Assembly: GCF_036924595.1 (NCBI RefSeq)
Contig: NZ_JAZHRV010000001.1
Span: 5,084,001 to 5,148,000 of the forward strand
DNA length: 64,000 nucleotides
DNA from: Bradyrhizobium algeriense
Lineage (GTDB): Bacteria > Pseudomonadota > Alphaproteobacteria > Rhizobiales > Xanthobacteraceae
Direction: 5' to 3'
Shown here: piece after piece, positions 1-9,710 of the stretch
Layout of the letters: each line of letters opens with the position of its first letter
How positions within the stretch are numbered: the first letter of the stretch is position 1
Made by a program: the position numbers and the translations under genes
The notes under the pieces: model-generated
What the model saw: only the letters and a program-made list of their open reading frames with translations
What the model was told of the DNA's origin: nothing
The model's database searches: none

Positions 1-2
1 CG

Positions 3-386
3 CTGGTGGGCGCGGTTCCGGGCATCCGCTTCGGGCTGGCCTTCGAGGCCTCCGGTAAGCGGCTGGTGCGCTGGTCGGGTAATGACGAAGCCGCCCTCGC
101 CCTCGCACGCGACAACGCATTGGCCATCGGTGCCGGCCACACTTTCCTGATCTTCCTAGGCGACGGGTTCTTTCCCGTCAACGTGCTGGCTGCAGTGCGT
201 GCGGTGCCGGAGGTCTGCCGCATCTATTGCGCGACAGCCAACCCGACACAGGTGATCGTCGCGCAGACCGAGCTGGGCCGCGGCGTGCTCGGCGTGGTGG
301 ATGGCGCCTCGCCGCTGGGTGTCGAAACCGACGCCGACATTGCGTGGCGGAAAGACCTGCTGCGAAAGCTCGGCTACAAGCTGTAG
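3..386 (+). CDS. Adenosine-specific kinase family protein (5' end outside window)
   Basis: The frame is open to the window edge, so only the last ~127 residues are present; the family is usually about 160 residues. The segment VPGIRFGLAFEASGKRLVRW, then GNDEAALALA, GAGHTFLIFL, ATANPTQVIVAQTE and the C-terminal WRKDLLRKLGYKL match the PF04008 'adenosine specific kinase' family closely. The biochemical role of this family is poorly established. The GTG at 6 is an internal valine codon, not the start. It is convergent with the Rieske fusion gene that ends at 436. Confidence 0.85.
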   Translation: MVGAVPGIRFGLAFEASGKRLVRWSGNDEAALALARDNALAIGAGHTFLIFLGDGFFPVNVLAAVRAVPEVCRIYCATANPTQVIVAQTELGRGVLGVVDGASPLGVETDADIAWRKDLLRKLGYKL

Positions 387-435
387 TGGCTGGATGAAGC
401 CGAAGCCGACAGGCTGGCGCCCTCAGCGCGTGACG

Positions 436-2223
436 TCAGGACGATCCAACCCCGTAATGTAGCTCGCCACCCCGCATCAAGCGGCGGGCGATGTCGGCTG
501 TCTGCAGCGACGCGCGTTCGGTCGGCGAATGGGCCGCCAGATAGCGGGCAACCGCGATGAGGATGTGCCGGCCCTCGTCCGTGTCGCCCCACGCGCCGAA
601 TTGCCGGACTCCCGCCTCCAGCATCTGATACGCATGGAAGCCTGCATCTTCGCGCAGCACCGCATGCGCGAGCGTGGCGATCAGCGCCTGCGGCGAATGG
701 CCGAGCGTGAGATGCCGTGCCACGAGGCGTGCGGCGAGATCGACCTGTCTCTGCCGGTCGAAGGCGTCGAGCAAGGCGGCGCCGATCGTCTCTGGATCCG
801 CGGGCAGATCATCTAGCTGCTCACCGCCGTCGCCCGGGATGCGCGCTGGCGGCACATTGAGATAGCGAGCAAGGTAGAGCGCCATCGCTCCGTGCAATAC
901 GCCGCGGACGGTCGTGACGTGAGTGTCGATGTTGGCAGTCCCGATGCGCGTCAGCATCTGGTGGACTGCGTTGGCGTAGGTGAAGACGTGATGCGCCGTC
1001 GCCCAGTCGGCGTGCTCGTTGGCATTGCCGAAGCGCGCCACCCTGAGCGCTGCAGCGTACGCGAGGGCTTGGCCAAGGTCAGCAGGAGCGGCACCGGCGC
1101 GGATCGCCTCCTTGAGCGCAGCAACGATCCTGTCCGGATCCTCACCGAGCAGCTCTTGAGCAAGCGCGGCCTGGCCCGACCACTTACCCGAGCCGTGTCC
1201 GACAGCGAACAGACCCGCGAGTTCGCTGGTCGAGTCCTCACACAACGCAACAAGGTCAACGGGCTGGCGCCAGGCAGTCGATTCCTCGGCGCCACGGGCC
1301 GCTACCATCTGACCGACGACAGTCGGCAGCAGAGCCGCCGCGTGTTGCCAGCCGACCAGGTCGAGGCACTCGAACGCCTTGTTGATGAAGTCGAGCGAGT
1401 GCCCGGTGTTGGCGAACGCGCGCTCGGTCTCGGCGGCGAACAGGGAATCAGCGAGTTCAGCCGGAGAGAAGCCGGCCGCAATCGCCGTGAGCAGGGTGCG
1501 CTCGGCCGCCTCGCGATGGCGCACGTTTGTCCAACGCCGCAGCCAGCGTTTGAGCGCGGCCGGATCCGGTCGGCTTCCAAGCGGCGCGCGTTCCCGCCGC
1601 GGCGCCTCACCATCGCAGTCCGCCGCTACGCGGCGTGCGCCGTGGAATAGAGCGAGATAGGCTTCCTCCTCCGGCAGGCCGGGCAGGATATTGGCGAGTG
1701 CCGTAAGGATCGTCAGACCCACGCCCCAGCCGTCGCGATTTTGCGCCCCGAACAGAGCCACCTCCCGTACGATTTCGGCCTGCGGTACGCCGGCCGCGAG
1801 CTGACCATGTATGGCCTTGGCAATGACGAGGCCGAGGTCGTGGGCGAGGCCGTTCGCAAGCCGCTGATGCCAGTGCGCGGCGGGATCGGCATGAGTGAAC
1901 GTGGTCTTCACCCAGACGTCACCATTACGCACCTCGACCGGGCAGATCGGCACGTCGTCCGCCCAGAGGTCGAAGGTGCAGCCACTTTCGAGATCGAAGC
2001 GAGCGTGGTGCCAGTGACAGGTCAAAATGCCGTCCTCGACGCTGCCGCGCTCGAGCGGGAAGCCCATGTGCGGGCACCGATTGTCGAGGGCGAAGACGCG
2101 CCCCCGGTCGTAGATGACGAGGATAGGACGATGGCCACCGTGCACGATGAGCTGCCCCTTGATCTTCAGCTCCTCAAGGGTGCCCGCCAGTGCAAATTCC
2201 TTGCTGGGCGCGTCCATGGGCAT
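436..2223 (-). CDS. Rieske [2Fe-2S] domain fused to a large helical domain
   Basis: 595 residues. An N-terminal Rieske domain (about 8-110) carries the cluster ligands C50-x-H52 (CPHMGF) and C69-x2-H72 (CHWHHA). The remaining ~480 residues are Ala/Leu-rich and helical with clustered histidines (for example NEHADWATAHHVF and GFHAYQML), which recalls questin-oxidase-like proteins but is not a firm match. No signal peptide is visible, so it is probably cytoplasmic. The ATG at 2223 follows a good GGGAGGT Shine-Dalgarno. It is divergent from the S41 peptidase gene. The Rieske half is sure; the enzyme activity of the rest is unknown. Confidence 0.8.
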   Translation of the reverse strand: MPMDAPSKEFALAGTLEELKIKGQLIVHGGHRPILVIYDRGRVFALDNRCPHMGFPLERGSVEDGILTCHWHHARFDLESGCTFDLWADDVPICPVEVRNGDVWVKTTFTHADPAAHWHQRLANGLAHDLGLVIAKAIHGQLAAGVPQAEIVREVALFGAQNRDGWGVGLTILTALANILPGLPEEEAYLALFHGARRVAADCDGEAPRRERAPLGSRPDPAALKRWLRRWTNVRHREAAERTLLTAIAAGFSPAELADSLFAAETERAFANTGHSLDFINKAFECLDLVGWQHAAALLPTVVGQMVAARGAEESTAWRQPVDLVALCEDSTSELAGLFAVGHGSGKWSGQAALAQELLGEDPDRIVAALKEAIRAGAAPADLGQALAYAAALRVARFGNANEHADWATAHHVFTYANAVHQMLTRIGTANIDTHVTTVRGVLHGAMALYLARYLNVPPARIPGDGGEQLDDLPADPETIGAALLDAFDRQRQVDLAARLVARHLTLGHSPQALIATLAHAVLREDAGFHAYQMLEAGVRQFGAWGDTDEGRHILIAVARYLAAHSPTERASLQTADIARRLMRGGELHYGVGSS

Positions 2224-2563
2224 TACCTCCCATTGTCACTCTGGGGCCGCTGCAGGTACCCCACAACATAGGCATCCTCTCGCGCAAAGGCGAGAGAATG
2301 CTATGGGGGCTGCGCAAAAGGGCGCGAACTGCCATGACTAGATGGCCAAAGGTATTTCAAAAATGCGCTACAAACGCTCGCACCTCTTCCAATCTTTCTG
2401 GCGATCCCTTTATGCTATTTGACCATCAGTCCGAACGATCGGATGGAGCCTCGAAACGGCAGGCTATACACCCTGACCAGGCAAACACCATGAAGTTCGA
2501 AGAGAGCTTGTTCATCATCACGTTCCAACCTGATGTGAAGCGATGAGCTCCAAAGGTTGCACG
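2224..2563. other. Divergent intergenic region
   Basis: About 340 bases between the divergent Rieske-fusion and S41 peptidase genes, somewhat richer in A+T than its surroundings, so it probably holds both promoters. I see no convincing operator, repeat or gene. Confidence 0.4.
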
Positions 2564-3841
2564 ATGAAGGAGGCAATCAACTCAGCACCGTCGCGCCGCC
2601 ACTTTTTGCGGCTAACATCAATGGCTGCGGCATCAGCCCTGGCTCCAGCGTGGGCCGAGCAGCTAGAACCAGCGGATTCAGCCACATCCCAGCCCGTGTC
2701 CGCACGCCTCGCCACGTTCGAGGAGGTATGGCGGACCGTCCGAGACCGCTTCTACGATCCGCACCTACATGGGCTCGATTGGTCGGCTGTTCGGGAACGT
2801 TACTTGCCGGACGCCACACGGGCGAGTTCCGAAGAGGCGCTGGCCAGCGTCACTAATAGCATGCTCTCCGAGCTGCATGCTTCGCACACCCGCTACTACA
2901 CACGGTACGAACCAGAGTACTACCAGCTTTCCGACATCTTCGCCGGTGCGCTAAGGCGACGCGGACTGGAACGCGCTTTTCCGGGTGGCCGTATCTCCTA
3001 TCCCGGCATTGGCATCCTCTCGCGTCTCGACATGCAGGGCCACAGCGTGATTACCGGCGTTATAGAGCGCACGCCGGCCCAACAAGCCGGCCTGCTCGCT
3101 GGCGATGTGATCGCCCTCGCCGACGGTGCACCGTTTCAGCCGGTACAGTCGTTCCGCGACAAAATTGGCAAGGAAGTAGTGCTGAGCGTGCGTCGTGCCG
3201 GCGCGTTTATGCAAATATCGGCTACCCCAGTCGATATTGAACCCAACAAAATGTTCTTGGACGGCTTGAGGGCCAGCGCCCGCATAATACGGGCCAACGG
3301 CCGAAGCATCGGCTATGTTCATGTCTGGTGCTACGCCGGCTCCGTGTATCAGCGGACGCTCGAGCATCTTCTATCGCAAAGTCCGCTGAACGAAGCCGAC
3401 GCGCTGATCTGGGACCTGCGCGATGGCTGGGGCGGCGCGATTCCCGAGTATCTTGATTTGTTCAACACGCGAGCGCCGACGATGCAAATCACTGATCGCA
3501 ATGGCACCAGCGAACTCCGGAACGTGAAGTGGCGCAAGCCTGTCGCCATGCTTGTCAACGGTGGCACCCGCAGCGGCAAGGAGATCCTTGCCTATGGCTT
3601 CAAAAAATACCGGCTTGGCGAGGTCATCGGTACCCGTACCGAGGGAGCTGTCCTCGCTGCGACGGCATTCCTCATTGGCGGCGGCTTGCTGTTGCTCGCG
3701 GTCGAGGACGTGCATGTCGACGGCGAGCGGCTGGAAGGCGTTGGCGTCGCACCCACGATCGAAGTCCAAGCTGACCCGGACTCCATGGATCGTAGTGATC
3801 CTCAACTCAATCGTGCAATCGCGGTCCTATCCGAGGTCTGA
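2564..3841 (+). CDS. Exported S41-family (C-terminal-processing-like) peptidase
   Basis: 425 residues from the chosen ATG; an in-frame ATG 21 bases upstream is possible, but the Tat leader fits this one. The N-terminus has SRRHFLRLTSMAAASALAPA, a twin-arginine signal. A PDZ-like segment follows (IGILSRLDMQGHSVITGVI, then TPAQQAGLLAGDVIALADG), then the S41 core with LIWDLRDGWGG and the nucleophile region NGGTRSGKEIL. The residue 25 positions after the presumed catalytic Ser, where Ctp/Prc proteases have Lys, is Ala (GTRTEGAVL). It is therefore either a tricorn/S41B-like variant or inactive. Periplasmic. Confidence 0.8.
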   Translation: MKEAINSAPSRRHFLRLTSMAAASALAPAWAEQLEPADSATSQPVSARLATFEEVWRTVRDRFYDPHLHGLDWSAVRERYLPDATRASSEEALASVTNSMLSELHASHTRYYTRYEPEYYQLSDIFAGALRRRGLERAFPGGRISYPGIGILSRLDMQGHSVITGVIERTPAQQAGLLAGDVIALADGAPFQPVQSFRDKIGKEVVLSVRRAGAFMQISATPVDIEPNKMFLDGLRASARIIRANGRSIGYVHVWCYAGSVYQRTLEHLLSQSPLNEADALIWDLRDGWGGAIPEYLDLFNTRAPTMQITDRNGTSELRNVKWRKPVAMLVNGGTRSGKEILAYGFKKYRLGEVIGTRTEGAVLAATAFLIGGGLLLLAVEDVHVDGERLEGVGVAPTIEVQADPDSMDRSDPQLNRAIAVLSEV

Positions 3842-4199
3842 TCCTCGGGAGGCGGCCTGCTGGCACTTACACCGTTCCGGAGGACCGGACGCCACCGGCG
3901 AAATGCTGCTTGCCTGAGCATTCGCGCCCGGCAGCTAGGTTAGAGCTAGTCCGCTCATGTGCCCAATCGCCTCTTATCGAGTTTCAGCCAGCGGAAGGAC
4001 AGCTAAGGCCGTTCGGCGCTAGGATCATGTTTACGCGAATCGGCGCCCTATGTCTTCTATGTTGCGTATCTCACTAGCGGCGCGGCTGCGCGCCTTGTCG
4101 CATCCCCTCGTCTTGAAAATAGGAGGATGGACTAGGAAACCATCGCGAGCCGGCGCGTTGATATTCACATAAGTGGCGCTACGATGGGGAGGACTTCCC
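3842..4199. other. Intergenic region, nothing recognised
   Basis: About 360 bases between the S41 peptidase and the small secreted protein. Open frames here overlap real genes in the wrong phase or lack a ribosome site. No repeat or structured RNA was recognised. Confidence 0.4.
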
Positions 4200-4481
4200 A
4201 TGCGAACCACAATCGTTGCGATGCTTTTCGCGAGCGGAACCATGATCACCCTGCCGGCGCTGGCGCAGCAGCAGCAGCCGGCACCGAACCCACAAATGCA
4301 GGAGGAGGCTGACAAGGGGGCCAAGACTCGCCAGTCCGGTGAGTCGGGGTATGTCGGCGAGCAGGAAAAGCCCGGTGCTGCCGCCCGGCCCCCTGGAAAG
4401 ACTGACTCTGCTCCGCCGACAACGGGCTCAGCCACGGGCACCTCGACCGGGGCGACAGGCAGCGGTGAAAAGCCGCGCTGA
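4200..4481 (+). CDS. Small secreted Pro/Gly/Thr-rich protein
   Basis: 93 residues. The ATG at 4200 is chosen over the in-frame GTG at 4173 because GGGGAGGA sits 6-7 bases before it and the signal peptide starts there (MRTTIVAMLFASGTMITLPA, cleavage after ALA). The mature part is low-complexity and hydrophilic (Gln, Pro, Gly, Thr, Lys), with no recognised domain. It precedes the Rieske and PQQ-dehydrogenase genes on the same strand, so it may be cotranscribed; the function is unknown. Confidence 0.6.
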   Translation: MRTTIVAMLFASGTMITLPALAQQQQPAPNPQMQEEADKGAKTRQSGESGYVGEQEKPGAAARPPGKTDSAPPTTGSATGTSTGATGSGEKPR

Positions 4482-4603
4482 GCCTTCTGGAGGGGTAGCA
4501 CGACTGAGCGTAACCTCCTCTTCCTGACGCATTACCCTTGCCGTCAAGCGCCGAGGTTACGCGCGACTGAGATCCAGGCTCATCGCGGAGCTGGAGAAGA
4601 CAA

Positions 4604-5194
4604 ATGCGGTGTCCGAAGCAAACGCGACGCTCGCTTCTTTTGACGACGCTCGCCACCGGAGCGTTTCTGACAGGGCGGAGGTTCGCTGCGGCACAAGAAG
4701 ATCAGCCCGGCAGCAGCGACCGGCCGAAGAAAGGCGATCTTCTTGTTGTCTCCGAAGGCGAACGCGTCGGCGCCGTCATCGCGCCCGATGACGTGAAGCT
4801 CGGCGAACCGCCGCTACACGCCTGGCCAAAGGACCCCAAGACTTCGGTTGTCCGCAACGGCTCGCGGTTGAACGAGATCCTCGTCATAAGGCTTGATCCC
4901 GGCGAGATGGATGAGGAAACCCGCTCACGCGCTGCTGAGGGCGTCGCAGCCTATTCGGCCATCTGTACTCACACCGGATGTTCCGTCACCGGCTGGCTGA
5001 AGTCCGAGACGGGCGACAAAGACGTTCTCAAGTGCTTTTGTCACAATTCCGAATTCAATCCGCGGGAAGGCGCGCAAGTCGTGTTCGGGCCCGCGCCCCG
5101 GCGCCTGCCGGCACTCCCGCTGGCAATAGCCGACGGCTCGCTCACCATAGCTGCAACATTCGTTGGAAAGGTAGGTGCTCAACAACCAGGGTGA
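4604..5194 (+). CDS. Tat-exported Rieske [2Fe-2S] protein
   Basis: 196 residues. A leader with QTRRSLLLTTLATGAFLTG suggests Tat export with a folded cluster. It is a bc1-type Rieske domain: CTHTGC at 121-126 and CFCHNSEF at 144-151, giving predicted ligands C121, H123, C144, H147 and a structural disulfide C126-C146. It lies 87 bases upstream of the PQQ-dependent alcohol dehydrogenase, so it may pass electrons from that enzyme; this link is inferred from context only. GGAGA stands about 8 bases before the ATG. Confidence 0.88.
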   Translation: MRCPKQTRRSLLLTTLATGAFLTGRRFAAAQEDQPGSSDRPKKGDLLVVSEGERVGAVIAPDDVKLGEPPLHAWPKDPKTSVVRNGSRLNEILVIRLDPGEMDEETRSRAAEGVAAYSAICTHTGCSVTGWLKSETGDKDVLKCFCHNSEFNPREGAQVVFGPAPRRLPALPLAIADGSLTIAATFVGKVGAQQPG

Positions 5195-5281
5195 TGGGGC
5201 GCGGTCGCATCGGATTCCCATGCCCCAGATGATCGCACCACCAGGGGTGGGCAGAGAGAAAGAGCCAGGGAGATGACGTCC

Positions 5282-7009
5282 ATGACCAGAAAGCAATGGC
5301 TATTATCGGGTTGTGTTGCGTGCACAACCCTTATCTCAACCGCTGCTGTCGCCGGTCCGATCGAAAATTACAGCCCGGTGACGCAAGCCCGTCTGGAAAA
5401 TCCCGAACCCGGCAACTGGATGCTGTATCGGCGGACCTATGACGGGCAGGGCTACAGTCCGCTCGAGCAGATCAACACCTCCAACGTCAAGAATCTCACC
5501 CCCGTGTGGACCTTCTCCACCGGCGTGATCGAGGGCCATGAGGCGCCGCCGATCGTCAACAACGGTGCGATGTTCGTCACCACACCGATGGGCCAGGTGA
5601 TCGCGCTGAATGCCAAGACCGGCGAAGAATATTGGCGCTACAAGCGGCAGCTACCGGAAGATTTGTTCCAGCTGCATCCGACCAACCGCGGCGTCGGCCT
5701 GTGGCAGGACAAGCTCTACCTCGCCACGACCGATGATCACGTGGTTGCGCTCGACGCGAAGACGGGCAAGGTGGTCTGGGACACCAAAGTCCAGGACTAC
5801 AGGAAGGGTCAGTATCTCACGCTGATGCCCCTGGTCATCGACGGTAAGGTCATCGTCGGCGGCTCCGGCGGCGAGTTCGGCGTCCGGGGCTACGTGGTGG
5901 CCTATGACGCCAACAGCGGCAAGGAATTGTGGCGCACCTTCACCATCCCAGCGCCAGGTGAACCCGGCGGTGAGACCTGGACGGGCGACGACTGGAAGAC
6001 CGGCGGCGGGTCCGCCTGGATGACCGGCAACTACGACAAGGACACCAAGATCGTTTATTGGGGTGTTGGTAATGCTGCGCCGTGGCCCGGGGACGCTCAC
6101 CCCGGTGACAACCTCTACACGACCTCCGTGCTCGCCCTCGATCCCGAGACTGGCAAGATCAAGACACATTTCCAGTACCATCAGAACGACTCCTGGGATT
6201 GGGATGAGGTGGAGGCGCCGATACTGGTCGATGTGCAAAGGGATGGCCGGACCGTCAAGAGCCTGATCCATCCGGGACGGAACGCGATCTTCTGGATCCT
6301 GGAGCGCAAGCCGGACAAGATCAGCTACGTAACCGGCTGGCCCTATGTTTACACCGATGTCTGGAAAGGCATTGAGCCCCAGACCGGCAAGCCGATTGTC
6401 GACCCCGCGCACAAGCCGGTGGTCGGCAAGCGGGTCGAGTTCTGCCCGTCACTGTGGGGTGGCAAAGACTGGCCGTCGGCGGCCTACAGCCAGAAGACGA
6501 AATATGTCTATGTGCCGGCCAATGAGAACACCTGCGGCGGCTTCTCTGGCGAGAAGGTGCCGCTCGTTCCAGGCCAGCTCTGGCTTGGCACCAAGCCTGA
6601 GGACATCGGTCTGACGCTCCGTCCCGGCGCCAAACACATCGGCGAACTACAGGCCTGGGATCCCGCAACCGGCAAGAAAGTCTGGTCGCACAACTTCCCG
6701 AAGTCGCAATTGTTCGGTTCGGTACTGGCGACCGCGGGCGATCTCGTCTTTGTCGGTGGGACCAATGATCGCTACTTCCGCGCCTTCGACGCCAAGAGCG
6801 GCGAACTATTGTGGGAGCAGAAGACCAACTCCGGCATCATGGGCATGCCGGTTTCCTATGAGGTCGACGGCACGCAATACATTGCGATCCAGTCCGGCTG
6901 GGGCGTCGACGCCCAACGCATCCAGGATGCGCTTGTCACCCAGAACATCGGGGTGGAAAACAACGTGCCGCAGGGCGGCGTGGTTTGGGTGTTCGCCGTC
7001 AAGAAATAG
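5282..7009 (+). CDS. PQQ-dependent alcohol dehydrogenase (quinoprotein, methanol/ethanol family)
   Basis: 575 residues from the ATG at 5282; GGGAG is ~10 bases upstream, whereas it directly abuts the alternative ATG at 5273. There is a Sec signal peptide (LLSGCVACTTLISTAAVAG) and a periplasmic eight-bladed propeller with repeated tryptophan-docking motifs (ALDAKTGKVVWD, AYDANSGKELWR, AFDAKSGELLWEQ). The catalytic-Asp region reads NDSWDWDEVE, so an Asp stands two residues after the catalytic Asp, as in lanthanide enzymes such as XoxF. The usual vicinal Cys-Cys is replaced by His-Pro (QLHPTNRGVG). It has no haem motif, so an external acceptor is needed. Confidence 0.9.
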   Translation: MTRKQWLLSGCVACTTLISTAAVAGPIENYSPVTQARLENPEPGNWMLYRRTYDGQGYSPLEQINTSNVKNLTPVWTFSTGVIEGHEAPPIVNNGAMFVTTPMGQVIALNAKTGEEYWRYKRQLPEDLFQLHPTNRGVGLWQDKLYLATTDDHVVALDAKTGKVVWDTKVQDYRKGQYLTLMPLVIDGKVIVGGSGGEFGVRGYVVAYDANSGKELWRTFTIPAPGEPGGETWTGDDWKTGGGSAWMTGNYDKDTKIVYWGVGNAAPWPGDAHPGDNLYTTSVLALDPETGKIKTHFQYHQNDSWDWDEVEAPILVDVQRDGRTVKSLIHPGRNAIFWILERKPDKISYVTGWPYVYTDVWKGIEPQTGKPIVDPAHKPVVGKRVEFCPSLWGGKDWPSAAYSQKTKYVYVPANENTCGGFSGEKVPLVPGQLWLGTKPEDIGLTLRPGAKHIGELQAWDPATGKKVWSHNFPKSQLFGSVLATAGDLVFVGGTNDRYFRAFDAKSGELLWEQKTNSGIMGMPVSYEVDGTQYIAIQSGWGVDAQRIQDALVTQNIGVENNVPQGGVVWVFAVKK

Positions 7010-7031
7010 CCGCGGGTGAGGCCTCGACGCG

Positions 7032-7069
7032 AGAAGCGGCGGACTAGAAGGTCCGCCGCTTCTGTTTCT
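7032..7069. terminator. Bidirectional intrinsic terminator
   Basis: Perfect 13-bp inverted repeat, AGAAGCGGCGGAC at 7032-7044 and GTCCGCCGCTTCT at 7051-7063, with a 6-base loop and a T-rich run after it. It sits between the convergent PQQ dehydrogenase and small secreted protein genes and would serve mainly the former. Confidence 0.85.
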
Positions 7070-7331
7070 ATTTGCCCTTGGTCTCGACCTTCTGCTTTTC
7101 GTTCTCGTTCATTTTCTTCACGACGGGGTCGCGACTGGCTTCGCCGGTGGTCTGAGTTGTGCTGGCCGGCGGGCTTTCGTTTGGCATGGAGGTTTGCCCG
7201 GGCGGTGTCGTCGCCGGCCGTGTTGCGGTTGTGCTCGGCGGCGACGTCGTTTGAGCGGTCGCCGCCTGAGCGTTCAATAGAAGCACGCTCGACAGTAGCG
7301 ACACCGCGAGCGCCGTTACGTTGGGTTTCAT
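7068..7331 (-). CDS. Small secreted Thr/Pro-rich protein
   Basis: 87 residues. A signal peptide (AVSLLSSVLLLNAQAATA) is followed by a low-complexity Thr/Pro/Ser stretch and a charged tail (KKMNENEKQKVETKGK). The ATG is preceded by GAGAGGAG. No domain is recognised. It stands between the PQQ dehydrogenase (convergent) and the molybdenum hydroxylase large subunit (same strand), and could be the last gene of the latter operon. Confidence 0.6.
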   Translation of the reverse strand: MKPNVTALAVSLLSSVLLLNAQAATAQTTSPPSTTATRPATTPPGQTSMPNESPPASTTQTTGEASRDPVVKKMNENEKQKVETKGK

Positions 7332-7385
7332 CGATCTGAACTCCTCTCAGACCAAGAAAACGGCCCGCTCGGTCTAGCGTTCCCC

Positions 7386-9710
7386 TTACGCCTCCAATTG
7401 CTTGCCGATCGGCAGTGCGCGGATGCGCTTGCCGGTCGCGGCGAAGATCGCGTTGATCAGCGCCGGCGCAAAGGGCGGCACACCCGGCTCGCCGACGCCG
7501 CTCGGCGGCGTGTCGGGGCCGGCGGGTACGATGTAGACGTTCGTTACGGCCGGCGACTCGTCGATCCGGATTACCGGGAAGTCGTCGAAATTGCCCTGTT
7601 GCACCTTGCCGTCCTTGAAGGTGATCGCGCCATGTTTGACGAGGCTCATGCCCATGATCGCGGCGCCCTCGATCTGCGACTGGATCCGCTCCGGATTGAC
7701 GTAGGTTCCGCAATCTATGGCGGTATCGACCCGCGGCACGGTGAGCTTGCCCTTGTCGTCAACGGCCACCTCGACGATCGTCGCGATATAGCTGACGAAG
7801 CTGCGGTGCGCGGCAATGCCGAGCCCGTGTCCCTTGGGGACGGACCGGCCCCAGCCGCCCTTGTCCGCGACCAGCTCGACGACCTTGCGAAGACGCGCGG
7901 TATCGATCGGATAGCTCTCATAAGGCTCGCCGTAGTTCCAGAGGTCTTTCACCGAATCGAGCTTGACGATCCGGGGCGAACCGATCAGCTCGAGCAGCAT
8001 GTCCTTTGGATCGCGGTTGGTAGCTTTAGCTATTTCGGCGACCATCGACTGCACCGCGAAGGCGCGCGGAATGTTCGATACCGAGCGGAACCAGCCGATG
8101 CGGGTATGCGCCGCCGCTTCCGGATTCTCGCACTGGACGTTGGCGATCTCGAAGGGCATGTCGACAAGCCCCATGCCGAGTTCAAACGGCGCCTGATGCA
8201 CCGTATTGGCGGCAAAGGTCGAGGCGATGCTCGGCGCGACGCTGCGATGGCGCCAAGCCGTCACCTTGCCGCTCTTGTCGAGGCCGGCCTCGATGCGTTC
8301 CACCGAGACGGTATGCAGGAAGCCGTTGCGAACGTCGTCTTCCCGCGTCCATTGCACCTGTACGGGGGCGCCGAGCTCCTTTGAAAGCAGGGCGGCTTCG
8401 ATGGCGTAATCGCACTTCGACTTGCGCCCGAAACCGCCGCCGAGCAGGGTGACGTTGACGGTGACATTCTCCTCGGGAATGCCAAGCGTTTTGGCGACGT
8501 CCTCGCGCGTTCCGCCCGCGCTTTGCACCGGTCCCCAGATCTCCGCCTTGTCGCCCTTGACGTCGGCGACCGCAACCGGCGGCTCCATGGCGACATGGGC
8601 GAGATGCGGCAGGTAGTACTCACCCACGATCACCTTGTCGGCGCCCTTCAAGGCGGCGTCGACGTCCCCCTCCTTGCGCACCACCAGGCCGGGCTTGCGC
8701 GCGGCTTCCTCCAGTTGGGTCCGGTAGGCGACCGATTCGTATTTGCCGTTGGCGCCGTCGTCCCAGACGATCTTCAGGGCGTCGCGGCCCTTGATCGCCG
8801 CGCCGGTGTTGCGTGCGATCACGGCAACGCCGCCGAGCGGCTGGAATTTGGAGGGCCACGGCCAGCCCTTGACTTCCATGACCTTCTCGACGCCGGAAAC
8901 TTTCATCGCCGCCGCCCCGTCAAACGACGCGACCTTGCCCCCGGTCACCGGCGGCCGGGCAATAACGGCGTATTTCATGCCGGGCAGGCGGACGTCGGCG
9001 CCGTAACGAGCCGCGCCCGTCGTGATGTCGTGGAGGTCGACGATCCCGATCTCGCCCTTGCCCAGATAGCGGAAATCCTTTGGGTCCTTCAGCTTCAGGC
9101 CTTCGACGCTCGGCACCGGCTGCTTGGCGGCATCGGCTGCCAGATCGCCAAAGCCGATGCGGCGTCCGCTGGCACTGTGGACGACCTCGTGATTGACCGC
9201 TTTCACGTCGGTCGACGGCACACCCCAGCGTTTCGCCGCTGCGGCTTCGAGCATGGTGCGGGCCGAAGCGCCGATCTGACGCATCGGCATCAGGTAGTGA
9301 CGCGTGCTGCGCGATCCATCGGTGTCCTGGTTGCCGAATTTGACCTCGTCGCCATGCGCCTGCTGGACGCGAACGCGCGACCAGTCGGCCTCCATCTCTT
9401 CGGCCACGATCATCGGCAAGCTGGTGCGGACGCCGGTTCCCATCTCGGCGCGGTGGGCGACGATCGTGACAATGCCGTCCGGTGCGATCGCGACGAACAC
9501 GCGCGGGTCCACCACGGTGCCGTGCGGCATCTTGTCGGCGCCGGTCTGGTAGGCGGCAAGGCCGGGGCGCGACATTACGGGGGCGGCCAAAACGAAGCCG
9601 CCGGCCAGCCCGAGGCCCTTGAGGATGCTGCGGCGTGAAACGTTGTCGACTTTGACGTATCGCTCAAAGCCGCGGAGCTTCTTGGGATTGGTGAGAATGT
9701 TCATGATCAT
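7386..9710 (-). CDS. Molybdopterin-binding large subunit of a xanthine-dehydrogenase-family enzyme (IorB-like)
   Basis: 774 residues. The start at 9710 is chosen because its ATGA overlaps the stop of the [2Fe-2S] gene; the longer frame upstream runs inside that gene. A Tat signal ([20 protein letters not shown]) shows export with cofactor. It has the two-part aldehyde oxidase/isoquinoline 1-oxidoreductase beta architecture, including [20 protein letters not shown] in the molybdopterin domain and [19 protein letters not shown] near the C-terminus, where the Glu is the expected catalytic base. It oxidises an aldehyde or N-heterocycle at molybdenum and passes electrons to the small subunit. The substrate cannot be told. 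Confidence 0.9.
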   Translation of the reverse strand: MIMNILTNPKKLRGFERYVKVDNVSRRSILKGLGLAGGFVLAAPVMSRPGLAAYQTGADKMPHGTVVDPRVFVAIAPDGIVTIVAHRAEMGTGVRTSLPMIVAEEMEADWSRVRVQQAHGDEVKFGNQDTDGSRSTRHYLMPMRQIGASARTMLEAAAAKRWGVPSTDVKAVNHEVVHSASGRRIGFGDLAADAAKQPVPSVEGLKLKDPKDFRYLGKGEIGIVDLHDITTGAARYGADVRLPGMKYAVIARPPVTGGKVASFDGAAAMKVSGVEKVMEVKGWPWPSKFQPLGGVAVIARNTGAAIKGRDALKIVWDDGANGKYESVAYRTQLEEAARKPGLVVRKEGDVDAALKGADKVIVGEYYLPHLAHVAMEPPVAVADVKGDKAEIWGPVQSAGGTREDVAKTLGIPEENVTVNVTLLGGGFGRKSKCDYAIEAALLSKELGAPVQVQWTREDDVRNGFLHTVSVERIEAGLDKSGKVTAWRHRSVAPSIASTFAANTVHQAPFELGMGLVDMPFEIANVQCENPEAAAHTRIGWFRSVSNIPRAFAVQSMVAEIAKATNRDPKDMLLELIGSPRIVKLDSVKDLWNYGEPYESYPIDTARLRKVVELVADKGGWGRSVPKGHGLGIAAHRSFVSYIATIVEVAVDDKGKLTVPRVDTAIDCGTYVNPERIQSQIEGAAIMGMSLVKHGAITFKDGKVQQGNFDDFPVIRIDESPAVTNVYIVPAGPDTPPSGVGEPGVPPFAPALINAIFAATGKRIRALPIGKQLEA

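Noticed and set aside
892..1650. 252-codon plus-strand frame inside the Rieske fusion gene
   Set aside because: Antisense to a gene with intact Rieske ligands and a good ribosome site; no homology.
8523..9638. 371-codon plus-strand frame opposite the molybdenum hydroxylase large subunit
   Set aside because: Antisense shadow, rich in Arg/Asp/His/Gly, without recognisable domains.
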